DNA from: Xanthomonas vasicola
GTDB lineage: Bacteria > Pseudomonadota > Gammaproteobacteria > Xanthomonadales > Xanthomonadaceae
Assembly (NCBI RefSeq): GCF_000772705.2
Contig: NZ_JSBW02000027.1
Span: 186,001-250,000 of the forward strand
Direction: 5' to 3'
DNA: 64,000 nt
The translations under genes were made by a program, and so were the position numbers. Below the pieces are notes generated by a model. That model ran no database searches and had not been told where the DNA came from. It saw only the letters and a list, made by a program, of their open reading frames with translations. Position 1 is the first letter of the stretch, and each line of letters opens with the position of its first letter. This document shows positions 33,421 through 42,621 of this stretch, piece by piece.

Positions 33421-34134
33421 ATGGCCGCGCCCCGCCACCTTCGCGCCCTGCTGACCTCGCTCTTGGTCATGGCCGGTGCGGCAGGAAGCGGCGCCGCCGG
33501 CGCTGCCGAGATCGCCATCGCCCCGACCACCGCGCATATTCCGGCTGACAGTGACCAGGCCACCGTCTGGCTCTACAACCAGGCCGCGCAACCATGGCGT
33601 GCCGATGCCAAGCTCTACCGCTGGCGTCAGGACGGCGAACGCGAACTGCTTGAGCCGGCGACCGGCATCACCGTCAGCCCGGCGCATTTCGAAATTCCGT
33701 CGCAAGGCCGGCAGCTGCTGCGCGTGATCCGCCTCGGCCCCAGCCCCACCCAGGCCGAAGAAAGCTACCGCCTCGTCGTCACCCAGCACGCCATCGGCAA
33801 CGAGACCGAACTGCTGCGCTATTCCACCCCGGTGTTTGCACAGCCCAGCCAAGCCAGCGCACAGCAACCGGCACTGCAGGCCACCCTCGCCGGGAATGGT
33901 AGCGACCGCACGCTGCGCATCTACAATCCCGGGGTCAGCCATGCACGCCTGGCCGATCTTGCCTATATCGACGCCGGCGGCACCCGCCGCAGCATCCGCA
34001 ACGACCTGGCCGGCTACGTCTTGCCCGGCCAGACCCGCCAATGGGCCCTGCCCGCCAACCTGCCCGCAGGCAGCGGCCGCTTTGTCGCGCGTATCAATAG
34101 CGATATCGAAACCACGCTGGCGTTGGAGCCCTGA
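33421..34134 (+). CDS. Periplasmic pilus chaperone (Csu-type), second copy
   Basis: A second fimbrial chaperone of 237 residues, clearly diverged from the first copy. The signal peptide ends GAAGAAE near residue 28. Domain 1 has VWLYNQAAQPWRADAKLYRW, RQLLRVIRLGPSPTQAEESY and LVVTQ; domain 2 begins near ALQATLAGNG and has LAGYVLPGQTRQWALP, matching GYVLPGQTMRWSLG of the first copy. Two chaperones in one archaic cluster suggests that different subunits use different chaperones. It is the last gene of the cluster; a repeat pair and the rpsB promoter follow. Confidence 0.87.
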   Translation: MAAPRHLRALLTSLLVMAGAAGSGAAGAAEIAIAPTTAHIPADSDQATVWLYNQAAQPWRADAKLYRWRQDGERELLEPATGITVSPAHFEIPSQGRQLLRVIRLGPSPTQAEESYRLVVTQHAIGNETELLRYSTPVFAQPSQASAQQPALQATLAGNGSDRTLRIYNPGVSHARLADLAYIDAGGTRRSIRNDLAGYVLPGQTRQWALPANLPAGSGRFVARINSDIETTLALEP

Positions 34135-34142
34135 GGGCTGAG

Positions 34143-34266
34143 ATCGGGAATCCGGGATCAGGGATTCGCAAAAGCGTTGCTGGCCTCACCGTCCTTCGGC
34201 TGTGCGACACAACCGGTCATTCGCGATCCGCTCTAAACCAATCTCTAATCCCGACTCCCGAATCGC
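34143..34266. repeat. GGGAATCG-type inverted repeat pair 1
   Basis: Left unit with GGGAATCCGGGATCAGGG, then ATTCGCAAAAGCG, at 34143-34175; right unit TCTAATCCCGACTCCCGAATCGC at 34244-34266 is roughly its reverse complement. The pair brackets about 70 bp. It is one of six such pairs in the window. Nothing coding lies between the pilus cluster and rpsB. Confidence 0.6.
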
Positions 34267-34303
34267 CCAGCGATCACTGTCAGCTGCCTTAGAACCAGGC
34301 CAA

Positions 34304-34332
34304 TTGCACCAGACCACGCCGCCCGCTATACT
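34304..34332 (+). promoter_or_regulatory. Promoter of the rpsB-tsf operon
   Basis: TTGCAC (34304-34309), a 17-nt spacer and TATACT (34327-34332) form a good sigma70 promoter. Transcription from about 34339 would give a leader of about 235 nt before rpsB. It holds a hairpin with 8-bp arms CCGCACAT/ATGTGCGG (34503-34520). Long structured leaders that allow S2 autoregulation are known for rpsB in other gammaproteobacteria; whether this one does so is inference. Confidence 0.65.
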
Positions 34333-34575
34333 CCGCCGGCTGTTTTGCGTCTCTCACGCACTGCGTCGTTTACGTCGGACGTCACCGACGAATTCACACC
34401 TGCTGCCGCCATCCGCGCCGGGGTGCCCTCACAAAGGGTTCGTCGCGGAGGCAACAGGGAAGCCCAACCCCGGAATCGTGTGCGCATCCTTATCGCAAGG
34501 GCCCGCACATCCATGTGCGGACTCTTCAAAAAGTCAGGTCCGCGCATAGCGATTCCGCTCTCAGGAGTTACTGCA

Positions 34576-35379
34576 ATGCCCCAAGTCACCATGCGTCAGA
34601 TGCTGGAAGCCGGCGTCCATTTCGGCCACCAGACCCGCTACTGGAACCCCAAGATGGCGCCGTACATCTTCGGCGCGCGCGGCAAGATCCACATCATCAA
34701 CCTCGAGAAGACCGTTCCGCTCTTCAATGACGCGATGAACTTCCTCTCCTCGATCGCGCAGAAGCGCGGCACCGTGCTGTTCCTGGGCACCAAGCGCAGC
34801 GCGCGCGAGTCCATCAAGGAAGAAGCCGAGCGTTGCAACATGCCGTTCATGACCCAGCGCTGGCTGGGCGGCACGCTGACCAACTTCCGTACCGTCAAGC
34901 AGTCGGTCGCCCGCCTGAAGGAACTGGAAGCAGCCGAGACCGATGGCACCTTCGAAAAGCTGGTCAAGCACGAAGTGCTGGGCCTGCGTCGCGAGCGCGA
35001 AAAGCTGGACGCCTCGCTGGGTGGCATCAAGGAAATGAACCGTCTGCCCGACGCGATCTTCGTGATCGACATCGGCCATGAAGACATCGCCATCAAGGAA
35101 GCCAAGAAGCTCGGCATTCCGGTGATCGCTGTGGTCGATACCAACTACGACCCGGCCCTGGTCGACTACGCCATCCCGGGTAACGACGACGCCATCCGTG
35201 CCGTGCAGCTGTACGCACGCGCCGCTGCTGATGCCGTGCTGGAAGGCAAGGCTGCTGCGCCGAACTCGGCGTCGGTGCGTGAAGAAGAGTTTTCGGCCGA
35301 AGCCGCCGACGAAGGCAAGGGCCGTCGCGCTCCGGCCAAGAAGGGCGAGAAGAAGGCAGACGCTCCGGCTGCCGAGTAA
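34576..35379 (+). CDS. rpsB: 30S ribosomal protein S2
   Basis: Small-subunit ribosomal protein S2, 267 residues, opening [20 protein letters not shown] with the conserved [23 protein letters not shown] and [11 protein letters not shown]. The Lys/Ala/Glu-rich C-terminal tail (about 30 residues) is longer than in E. coli, which accounts for the larger size. AGGAG lies 9 nt before the ATG, deciding this start over upstream in-frame codons. It is followed by tsf in the usual operon. Confidence 0.98.
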   Translation: MPQVTMRQMLEAGVHFGHQTRYWNPKMAPYIFGARGKIHIINLEKTVPLFNDAMNFLSSIAQKRGTVLFLGTKRSARESIKEEAERCNMPFMTQRWLGGTLTNFRTVKQSVARLKELEAAETDGTFEKLVKHEVLGLRREREKLDASLGGIKEMNRLPDAIFVIDIGHEDIAIKEAKKLGIPVIAVVDTNYDPALVDYAIPGNDDAIRAVQLYARAAADAVLEGKAAAPNSASVREEEFSAEAADEGKGRRAPAKKGEKKADAPAAE

Positions 35380-35390
35380 TCGGCATGCAA

Positions 35391-35418
35391 TGCGGCCGCA
35401 CCATGCTGTGCGGCCGCA
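35391..35418 (+). terminator. Intercistronic hairpin between rpsB and tsf
   Basis: TGCGGCCGCA arms, 10 bp and perfect, enclose an 8-nt loop, 12 nt after the rpsB stop. There is no T-run, so it is more likely a processing or 3'-stabilising structure, or a weak attenuator that lowers tsf relative to rpsB, than a full terminator. Confidence 0.5.
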
Positions 35419-35548
35419 GCCCCGACGGCGCCCTCGCGGCCCGTCGCTGAGGCCACTGACTACATCTACGGGGGCGGCGGCACGCTGCACCGTCTCCTAC
35501 TGGCGGAAACACTTCCGCCGCACGCATTCGTCCATATGAGGTAATTCC

Positions 35549-36427
35549 ATGGAAATCACTGCTTCCCTGGTCAAAGAGCTGCGCGAGCGCACCGGCGCCG
35601 GCATGATGGAGTGCAAGAAGGCACTCGTCGAAAACGCAGGCGACATCGACGCCGCGGCCGAGTGGCTGCGCAAGTCGGGTCTTGCCAAGGCTGACAAGAA
35701 GGCCGACCGCGTTGCCGCCGAAGGCCGCATCGCCACCGCACAGGCCGGCGGCAAGGCCGTACTGGTCGAAGTCAACTCCGAGACCGACTTCGTTGCCAAG
35801 GACGAGAACTTCCTGGCCTTCACCCAGGTTGTGGCCAATGCCGCACTGAACTCGGACGCTGCCGATGCCGAAGCGCTCAAGAGCGTCAAGCTCGACAGCG
35901 GCGAGACCATCGAAGAGCGTCGCGCTGCGGTGATCGCCAAGGTCGGCGAAAACCTGCAGGTGCGTCGCCTGGTCCGTATCGACAGCGCCAACAACGTCGC
36001 GGCCTATGTGCACGGCGGCCGTATCGGCGTGCTGGTCGAGCTGAAGGGTGGCGATATCGAGCTGGCGCGCGGCATTGCCATGCACATCGCGGCGATGAAC
36101 CCGCCGCACGTCAAGGCCTCCGACGTTCCGGCCGAATTCGTTGCCAAGGAAAAGGAAATCGAACTGGCCAAGATGTCCGAGAAGGACAAGTCCAAGCCGG
36201 CCGAGATCCTGGAAAAGATCATCAGCGGCAAGATCAGCAAGATCGTCAACGAAGTGACGCTGTACGGCCAACCGTACGTGCTGAACACCGACCAGACCGT
36301 CGAGCAGGCAGTCAAGGCCGCTGGCGCCGAAGTGATAGGCTTCCAACGCCTAGCCGTTGGCGAAGGCATCGAGAAGGTGGTGGAAGACTACGCCGCCGAA
36401 GTGATGAAGCAGGCCGGTCTGGCCTGA
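35549..36427 (+). CDS. tsf: Elongation factor Ts
   Basis: Guanine nucleotide exchange factor for EF-Tu, 292 residues. The N-terminal UBA-like domain is [20 protein letters not shown] followed by ECKKALVE, then the [10 protein letters not shown] motif that contacts EF-Tu. Ribosome binding site GAGG lies 7 nt before the ATG. It is the second gene of the rpsB-tsf operon and is followed by a strong terminator. Confidence 0.98.
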   Translation: MEITASLVKELRERTGAGMMECKKALVENAGDIDAAAEWLRKSGLAKADKKADRVAAEGRIATAQAGGKAVLVEVNSETDFVAKDENFLAFTQVVANAALNSDAADAEALKSVKLDSGETIEERRAAVIAKVGENLQVRRLVRIDSANNVAAYVHGGRIGVLVELKGGDIELARGIAMHIAAMNPPHVKASDVPAEFVAKEKEIELAKMSEKDKSKPAEILEKIISGKISKIVNEVTLYGQPYVLNTDQTVEQAVKAAGAEVIGFQRLAVGEGIEKVVEDYAAEVMKQAGLA

Positions 36428-36441
36428 TCTTCGCCACTCAG

Positions 36442-36472
36442 AAAAAACCGCGGCATGCCGCGGTTTTTTTTT
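36442..36472 (+). terminator. Rho-independent terminator after tsf
   Basis: A-tract, the palindrome CCGCGGCATGCCGCGG and nine T residues. It ends the rpsB-tsf operon. Confidence 0.93.
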
Positions 36473-36664
36473 GCCTGCACGTCACGCATCCGCAGCGCGG
36501 CGCGATCCTGAAGCGAACGCGTCCGCCACGCCATCACGCGCCCCCAACTCTACAGATGTGGTCGGCGTTGCCGTTACCTCAAGACACCGACCAGGCTTTG
36601 AGCGTCCATATTGCCGTGTGGCAATGGCGGAGCATGGCGCGCCCCACTCAACGACCGCAGCTGT

Positions 36665-38218
36665 ATGCTTGCGGTCACTGTCGGCGATGACTCAATGCAA
36701 CCAGATCTTCAGGCCGCCCTGCACTACTGCCGTAACCTGCCATCGCCGCCCGGCGTTGCGCTGCGCATCATCGAACTTGCGCAGGACCCGGACGTGGACA
36801 TGACCACCACGGCCAACGTCATCGGCATGGATATGGCATTGAGCGCGCGCATGCTGCGGGTGGCCAATTCGCCGCTGTACGCCAGCCGACGTCGCATCGA
36901 CAACCTCGGCCAAGCGCTCACCATGCTCGGCCTCAACGCAACCCTGAGCCTGGCACTAGGGTTTTCGATGGTGCACGGCGTGCGCAGCACCTTCATCGCG
37001 CATCCATTGCATGAGCGTATCTGGCGTCGCGCCGGCCTGTGCGCGCTGGCCAGCCGCATCCTTGGCCAGGCTTACGGCATCCGCAAACCCGAAGAATTGA
37101 TGCTGGCCGGGCTGCTGCAGGACATCGGCAAGCTAGCCCTGCTGGAAGGCGCGCCGGAACTGTACGGACCGCTGCTGGAACAGGCGCCCGACAACGCCTC
37201 ATTGCTGGACGCCGAACGCGAGCACCTGGGCGCCACCCATGCCGAAGTCGGCGCGTGGCTCGCGCATCAGTGGCAATTGCCGCCGTATCTGCAGAATGCG
37301 ATCGCACAGAGCGAAGAAGAACCGGCGGGTCTGGAGCCTTTTATGGCCTGCGTGGCGCTGTCCGGACGCTTGGCCGATATCTGGCTCTCGGCCGGCGCGG
37401 TCACCGCCACCGAACATGCGCAGCGGCAGGCACAGGATGTGCTGGAGCTGGATGCCGAGCGCTTCGAGAAAGTGATCGAACGCATCGCCGAATCGCTGCC
37501 GGAACTGGAAGCGCTGTTCGACATTCGCGTGCCGCAACCCGAGCACATCCAGATGATCTTCGAGCAGGCGCGCGAGCTGGCAATGCTGCGCAATCTGCGT
37601 GAATTGCAGGATGTGGCAGAGGCGCGCCGGCATGCCGGCGAATCGGAAAACCGCATGCGCCATCTGGCCGAACAGGCCAGCCGCGATGCGCTGACCGGGG
37701 TGTTTAACCGGCATCAACTCGGCACCGCGCTGACGCATGAATTCGAACTGGCCTCGCGCCAGGGCTGGCCGCTGTCGATCGCCTTCATCGACCTGGACGA
37801 CTTCAAGCGCGTCAACGATGCGCACGGGCATCTGGTCGGCGACGAAGTGTTGCGCAACTTCGCGCAGACGCTGCAACGCATGGTCCGCACCAGCGATTTG
37901 GTTGCCCGCTACGGCGGCGAAGAATTTCTGGTGATCCTGCCCAAGACACCTGCAGATGCGGCACTGATGGTGATCGAACGCATCCTGACCGAAACCGCAC
38001 GCACGCCGATGGCGCAACTGCCGGGCGGCCCATTGCACATCACCTTCTCTGCAGGCCTTGCCACGCACGGCGGTGTTGAGCGCCAGTTCGAAAGCATCGA
38101 CCATTTGTTGCAGGCGGCAGACAGCACGCTGTATCGCTCCAAGCATCGCGGCCGCAACCGCGTCACTGCGTACGATGCGAACGACGTCGCCACACCGCCA
38201 AACTCGCGCGCGCACTGA
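36665..38218 (+). CDS. HDOD-GGDEF protein (probable diguanylate cyclase)
   Basis: A 517-residue two-domain signalling protein. The N-terminal HDOD domain (about 20-280; LPSPPGVALRIIELAQDPDV, ANSPLYASRRRIDNLG, LLQDIGKLALLEGAPELY) is a non-catalytic HD relative. After a coiled linker comes a GGDEF domain with DALTGVFNRHQL and the intact signature GGEEF at residues 417-421; the inhibitory I-site RTSD is at 408-411. It is therefore expected to make cyclic-di-GMP with product inhibition. The start is uncertain: ATG 36665 was chosen, with 36611 and 36695 as alternatives. It lies between tsf and pyrH with its own space, unlike in E. coli. Confidence 0.88.
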   Translation: MLAVTVGDDSMQPDLQAALHYCRNLPSPPGVALRIIELAQDPDVDMTTTANVIGMDMALSARMLRVANSPLYASRRRIDNLGQALTMLGLNATLSLALGFSMVHGVRSTFIAHPLHERIWRRAGLCALASRILGQAYGIRKPEELMLAGLLQDIGKLALLEGAPELYGPLLEQAPDNASLLDAEREHLGATHAEVGAWLAHQWQLPPYLQNAIAQSEEEPAGLEPFMACVALSGRLADIWLSAGAVTATEHAQRQAQDVLELDAERFEKVIERIAESLPELEALFDIRVPQPEHIQMIFEQARELAMLRNLRELQDVAEARRHAGESENRMRHLAEQASRDALTGVFNRHQLGTALTHEFELASRQGWPLSIAFIDLDDFKRVNDAHGHLVGDEVLRNFAQTLQRMVRTSDLVARYGGEEFLVILPKTPADAALMVIERILTETARTPMAQLPGGPLHITFSAGLATHGGVERQFESIDHLLQAADSTLYRSKHRGRNRVTAYDANDVATPPNSRAH

Positions 38219-38323
38219 GCAGCCGATCACGCCGCTGCCAACAAAGGAATTTTTACCACGCCAGGTGACGGGCTTCCGCTAGAATTGCCGGCGTTTGCAG
38301 ATCCCCTACCCCGAGGCCTCCCC

Positions 38324-39046
38324 ATGTCTGAACTTTCCTATCGCCGCATTCTTCTCAAACTTTCCGGGGAGGCGCTGATGGGAGACGGGGATTACGGCAT
38401 CGACCCGAAGGTGATCAATCGCCTTGCACACGAAGTGATCGAAGCCCAGCAGGCCGGCGCGCAGGTGGCACTGGTGATCGGCGGCGGCAACATCTTCCGC
38501 GGCGCCGGCCTGGCTGCCAGCGGTATGGACCGCGTCACCGGCGACCACATGGGCATGCTGGCCACCGTGATCAATGCGCTGGCAATGCAGGATGCGCTGG
38601 AAAAGCTCGGCGCCAAGGTGCGCGTGATGAGCGCAATCAAGATCAACGACGTGTGCGAAGACTTCATCCGTCGTCGCGCAATCCGTCATCTGGAAAAGGG
38701 CCGCATCGCGATCTTCGCCGCCGGCACCGGCAACCCGTTCTTCACCACCGACTCGGGCGCAGCGCTGCGCGCGATCGAGATCGGTGCCGATCTGCTGCTC
38801 AAGGCAACCAAGGTCGACGGCGTGTACGACAAGGACCCGAAGAAGCACACCGACGCGGTGCGCTACGACAGCCTGACCTACGATCAGGTGATCATGCAGG
38901 GCCTGGAAGTGATGGACACCGCCGCCTTCGCACTGGCACGCGACAGCGACTTGCCGTTGCGCATCTTCGGCATGAGCGAGCCGGGCGTGCTGCTGCGCAT
39001 CCTGCACGGCGAACAGATCGGCACGTTGGTGCAGGGCCGTAGCTGA
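38324..39046 (+). CDS. pyrH: UMP kinase
   Basis: Phosphorylates UMP to UDP, the first step from UMP to all pyrimidine nucleotides. The 240 residues match the hexameric bacterial family (amino-acid kinase fold). Motifs: [45 protein letters not shown] and [13 protein letters not shown] 38324 opens [13 protein letters not shown]; the in-frame codons before it lack the family N-terminus. frr follows after a repeat pair and its own -10 box. Confidence 0.97.
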   Translation: MSELSYRRILLKLSGEALMGDGDYGIDPKVINRLAHEVIEAQQAGAQVALVIGGGNIFRGAGLAASGMDRVTGDHMGMLATVINALAMQDALEKLGAKVRVMSAIKINDVCEDFIRRRAIRHLEKGRIAIFAAGTGNPFFTTDSGAALRAIEIGADLLLKATKVDGVYDKDPKKHTDAVRYDSLTYDQVIMQGLEVMDTAAFALARDSDLPLRIFGMSEPGVLLRILHGEQIGTLVQGRS

Positions 39047-39208
39047 GGTTCGGGTTCGAGAGTCGGGATTGGGATTCGTAAAAGCGTGGTGCGATGCACT
39101 GCGCTGATGGCTGATCAAGATCGGTAGCCGCTGTGAAACGCTGCTGCAAGTGAACCGGCTGCCCAGGTCCTGGCGGCTTGCGAGTCGGGAACCCCAGTCC
39201 CGGCTATA
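39046..39208. repeat. GGGAATCG-type inverted repeat pair 2 (degenerate)
   Basis: Left unit GAGAGTCGGGATTGGGATTC then GTAAAAGCG around 39058-39087; right unit GAGTCGGGAACCCCAGTCCC around 39182-39201 is only partly complementary. The AAAAGCG tail marks it as the same family as pairs 1, 5 and 6. Confidence 0.45.
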
Positions 39209-39210
39209 AT
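39205..39210 (+). promoter_or_regulatory. Probable -10 box of frr
   Basis: A perfect TATAAT about 30 nt before the frr ATG. The best -35 (TTGCGA, 39178-39183) is 21 nt away, which is long, so only the -10 is convincing. Confidence 0.45.
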
Positions 39211-39241
39211 CCCCGGATTCAGCTCCACACGGATTCCGGCG

Positions 39242-39799
39242 ATGCTCAACCAGATCAAACAAGACGCGCAGACGCGCATGACCAAGAGCATCGATGCTCT
39301 GCGCCATTCCCTGACCACCATTCGTACCGGCCGTGCCTCGCCGGCGCTGCTGGACGGTATCAAGGTCAAGGCCTACGGCACCGACACGCCCCTGAATCAG
39401 GTCGCCAGCATCAGCGTGTCCGAAGGCCGCTCGCTGGTCATCAGCCTGTTCGACAAGGGCATGATCAAGGACGTGGAAAAAGCCATTTACGCCTCGGATC
39501 TGGGCCTGACCCCGACCGTGGTCGGCACCGTGATCCGTCTGAACCTGCCGCCGCTGACCGAGGAGCGCCGCAAGGAGCTCAGCAAGTCCGTGCATGGCGA
39601 AGGCGAAGACAGCAAGGTGGCCATCCGCAACATCCGTCGCGATGCCAACCAGCAGGTCAAGGATCTGCTCAAGGACAAGGCCGTCACCGAAGACGAAGCC
39701 CGCGGCGCCGAAGACGATATTCAAAAGCTCACCGACAAGGCCATCAAGGATGTGGATGAGGTCGTCAAGGCCAAGGAACAGGAATTGATGACGGTCTGA
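39242..39799 (+). CDS. frr: Ribosome recycling factor
   Basis: Splits post-termination ribosomes with EF-G. The 185 residues are the exact family length. Motifs: [49 protein letters not shown] and RRKELSK. It is two codons before uppS and probably co-transcribed with it. Confidence 0.98.
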   Translation: MLNQIKQDAQTRMTKSIDALRHSLTTIRTGRASPALLDGIKVKAYGTDTPLNQVASISVSEGRSLVISLFDKGMIKDVEKAIYASDLGLTPTVVGTVIRLNLPPLTEERRKELSKSVHGEGEDSKVAIRNIRRDANQQVKDLLKDKAVTEDEARGAEDDIQKLTDKAIKDVDEVVKAKEQELMTV

Positions 39800-39801
39800 T
39801 C

Positions 39802-40578
39802 GTGGCATCGCCTGCCATGCATCCAGTCCCTTCTGCCGCAGACGTACCGCGCCACATTGCCATCATCATGGATGGCAACGGGCGTTGGGCGCAGCGCCGG
39901 CGGCGTCCGCGCGTGATCGGCCACCGTGCCGGCGCGCGCGCGGTCAATCGCACGATCGATTTCTGCCTGGAAAAAGGCGTTTCGGCGCTCACCCTGTTCG
40001 CGTTCTCCAGTGAAAACTGGGGCCGTCCGCAGGATGAGGTCGATGCGCTGATGAAGCTGTTTCTGCATGCGCTCGACCGCGAGGTTGAAGAACTGCAGCG
40101 GCGTGGCGTGCAGGTGCGCTTCATTGGTGACCGCAGCCGCTTCGCCGCACCCTTGCGCGACCGGATGGCTGGCGCCGAGCGCAGCACCGCCGCCAATTCG
40201 CGGCTGGTGCTGAGCATCGCGGCCAGTTACGGCGGCCGCCAGGACATTGCCGCGGCTGCCCGCGCATTGGCCGAAGACGTGGCCGCCGGCCGCTTGCAGC
40301 CAGAGCAGATCGACGAAGCGCTGCTGTCCAGCCGGGTCGCGTTGGCAGACCTGCCGGCGCCGGATCTATTCATCCGCACCGGTGGCGATACCCGCATCAG
40401 CAATTTCCTGTTGTGGCAGCTGGCCTACACCGAGCTGTGGTTTACCGAAACCCTGTGGCCGGAGTTCGATGCCGGCGTGCTGCAGCAAGCGCTGGACGAC
40501 TATGCCGGGCGCGAACGCCGCTTCGGCCTGACCAGCGCACAGATCGCCGACAAGGCGACGGAGACGTCCTCCGCATGA
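39802..40578 (+). CDS. uppS: Undecaprenyl diphosphate synthase (di-trans,poly-cis)
   Basis: Condenses isopentenyl units onto farnesyl diphosphate to form the C55 carrier for peptidoglycan and O-antigen. The 258 residues match cis-prenyltransferases. The catalytic Asp lies in [16 protein letters not shown], with FSSENWGRP and [19 protein letters not shown]. It uses GTG at 39802, 2 nt after frr; an ATG five codons later is possible. Its stop overlaps the cdsA ATG (ATGA). Confidence 0.96.
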   Translation: MASPAMHPVPSAADVPRHIAIIMDGNGRWAQRRRRPRVIGHRAGARAVNRTIDFCLEKGVSALTLFAFSSENWGRPQDEVDALMKLFLHALDREVEELQRRGVQVRFIGDRSRFAAPLRDRMAGAERSTAANSRLVLSIAASYGGRQDIAAAARALAEDVAAGRLQPEQIDEALLSSRVALADLPAPDLFIRTGGDTRISNFLLWQLAYTELWFTETLWPEFDAGVLQQALDDYAGRERRFGLTSAQIADKATETSSA

Positions 40579-41402
40579 CCAAGACCCGCGTGATTGCCGC
40601 GCTGATCATGGCGCCGCTCGCGATTTGCGCGATCGTGCTGCTGCCCACCCAATGGCTGGCAGCGGTGGCGGCGATCCTGTTCCTGACCGGCCTGTGGGAG
40701 TGGCTCAAGCTCTCCGGCATCGACGACAGCCTGCCGCGCACCGTGCTGCTGATGCTCAATCTGCTGCTGATGGTGCTGATGGTGTGGGCCTCGGCCGGCT
40801 CCATGGTGCTGTTCCAGATTGCATCGCTCGTGGGCGTGGCGTGGTGGTTGCTGGCGCTGCTGTGGCTGCGCTTTTTCACCTTCGGCGCCGATCATGGCAA
40901 CGGCCAGGCACGTGCGCTCAAGCTGGCCGCCGGCACTTTGGCGGTGCTGCCGGCATGGGCGGCGCTGGTGCTACTGCATGCCAGCCCGGACAAGGGCAAC
41001 CTGTGGCTGCTGACGTCGCTGACCATGGTGTGGGCGGCCGACTCCGGCGCCTACTTCGCCGGCCGCGCGTTCGGCAAGCGCAAGCTCGCGCCGCGGGTCA
41101 GCCCCAACAAGACCATCGAAGGCCTGCTCGGCGGCCTGCTCGCCGGCGTTGCGGTGGCCTGCGCGTTTGGTTGGCTGGCCGGGCTGACGCTGGCGCATGT
41201 GCCGCAGCTGGTGCTGGTTTCCGCGCTGGCAGTGCTGGCATCGGTGCTCGGCGACTTGTTCGAGAGCCTGCTCAAGCGCCACGCCGGCGCCAAGGACTCG
41301 GGCACCCTGATCCCGGGCCACGGCGGCGTGTTGGACCGTATCGACGGCGTGCTCGCCGCCCTGCCGGTGTTCGCGCTCGGCAAGGAGATTCTCGGATTCT
41401 AG
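40575..41402 (+). CDS. cdsA: Phosphatidate cytidylyltransferase
   Basis: Inner-membrane enzyme making CDP-diacylglycerol, the precursor of all phospholipids. The 275 residues contain about eight transmembrane segments and end with the CDP-alcohol signature ([20 protein letters not shown] then [12 protein letters not shown]). The ATG at 40575 overlaps the uppS stop, and the preceding in-frame codons lie inside uppS, which settles the start. Confidence 0.96.
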   Translation: MTKTRVIAALIMAPLAICAIVLLPTQWLAAVAAILFLTGLWEWLKLSGIDDSLPRTVLLMLNLLLMVLMVWASAGSMVLFQIASLVGVAWWLLALLWLRFFTFGADHGNGQARALKLAAGTLAVLPAWAALVLLHASPDKGNLWLLTSLTMVWAADSGAYFAGRAFGKRKLAPRVSPNKTIEGLLGGLLAGVAVACAFGWLAGLTLAHVPQLVLVSALAVLASVLGDLFESLLKRHAGAKDSGTLIPGHGGVLDRIDGVLAALPVFALGKEILGF

Positions 41403-41404
41403 GC

Positions 41405-42595
41405 ATGACGGGCACTTCTCTTCGTCAGGTCGCCGTGTTCGGCGCCACCGGCTCGATCGGCGCATCGGCGCTGGACGTGATCGCGCGCCACCCCGAGCGG
41501 CTGCGCGCCAGCGTTCTCTCGGCCGGCAGCAAGGTCGATGACCTGCTGGCCCTTTGCGCCACCCACCGGCCGGCGCATGCGGTGATCGCCGAGGCGTCGC
41601 TGTATCCGGCGCTGCGCGATGGCCTGCGCGCGCTTGGCCTGGCGACGCAGGCGCACGCCGGCGCCGAGGCGCTGGACGCACTGGCCGGCAGCGACGCCTG
41701 CGACACCGTGGTGGCAGCGATTGTTGGCGCGGCCGGGCTGCCCTCTACCCTGGCCGCAGCGCGCGCCGGCAAGCGCCTGTTGCTGGCCAACAAGGAATCG
41801 CTGGTGCTGGCCGGCGAGCTGCTGACCCGCACCGCAGCCGCCGCTGGCGCTGAAATCATCCCGATCGACAGCGAACACAGCGCCATCTTCCAGTGCCTAC
41901 GCTCCTGCGACGCCAGCCGCGGCGTGCGGCGGGTGATCCTGACCGCCTCCGGCGGCCCGTTCCGCGGCTGGGACCGCGCCGCGCTGGCAGCGGTCACGCC
42001 TGCGCAGGCGGTGGCGCATCCCAAGTGGTCGATGGGTCCGAAGATTTCGGTGGATTCGGCCACCCTGATGAACAAGGGCCTGGAAGTGATCGAGGCGCAT
42101 TACCTGTTCGGCCTGCCTGGCGAGCAGATCGATGTGCTGGTGCACCCGCAAAGCCTGGTGCATTCGCTGGTGGAATTCGTCGACGGTTCCACCCTGGCCC
42201 AGCTTGGCCTGCCGGACATGCGCACCACGTTGGCGGTAGGCCTTGCGTGGCCGGAGCGGGTCGAATCCGGGGTCGGCGGGCTGGACCTGCTGGCCCAGGG
42301 GCGACTGGATTTCGAGGCGCCCGACACCGCCGCATTCCCGTGCCTGCGCCTGGCCTGGGACGCATTACGCGCTGGCGGCACCGCGCCGGCAATACTGAAC
42401 GCGGCCAACGAAGTGGCGGTTTCAGCGTTTCTTCAGGGCCAGGTGGGTTTCCTAGCGATCCATGCGTTGATCGAACACACGCTGACAACGCTGCCGCGGC
42501 ACAATGCCGACACCCTCGACACCCTGCTTTTTGCCGATGCGCAAGCCCGGCAAATCACTGAACGCGCCCTCGCCCACCACGCCCTTCATGCCTGA
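41405..42595 (+). CDS. dxr: 1-deoxy-D-xylulose 5-phosphate reductoisomerase
   Basis: Second step of the MEP isoprenoid pathway, supplying isopentenyl diphosphate to UppS and IspA. The 396 residues match. NADPH site: [15 protein letters not shown]; active-site motifs: [36 protein letters not shown] and [20 protein letters not shown] (20 residues). It starts 2 nt after the cdsA stop. The order uppS-cdsA-dxr is that of pseudomonads, not E. coli. Confidence 0.97.
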   Translation: MTGTSLRQVAVFGATGSIGASALDVIARHPERLRASVLSAGSKVDDLLALCATHRPAHAVIAEASLYPALRDGLRALGLATQAHAGAEALDALAGSDACDTVVAAIVGAAGLPSTLAAARAGKRLLLANKESLVLAGELLTRTAAAAGAEIIPIDSEHSAIFQCLRSCDASRGVRRVILTASGGPFRGWDRAALAAVTPAQAVAHPKWSMGPKISVDSATLMNKGLEVIEAHYLFGLPGEQIDVLVHPQSLVHSLVEFVDGSTLAQLGLPDMRTTLAVGLAWPERVESGVGGLDLLAQGRLDFEAPDTAAFPCLRLAWDALRAGGTAPAILNAANEVAVSAFLQGQVGFLAIHALIEHTLTTLPRHNADTLDTLLFADAQARQITERALAHHALHA

Positions 42596-42621
42596 TCGAT
42601 CCACGTCCGCGAGCTGCACAC

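Noticed and set aside
34339-34575. The rpsB leader considered as a known riboswitch
   Set aside because: I see only one clear hairpin and no metabolite-riboswitch consensus; S2 autoregulation is possible but unproved.
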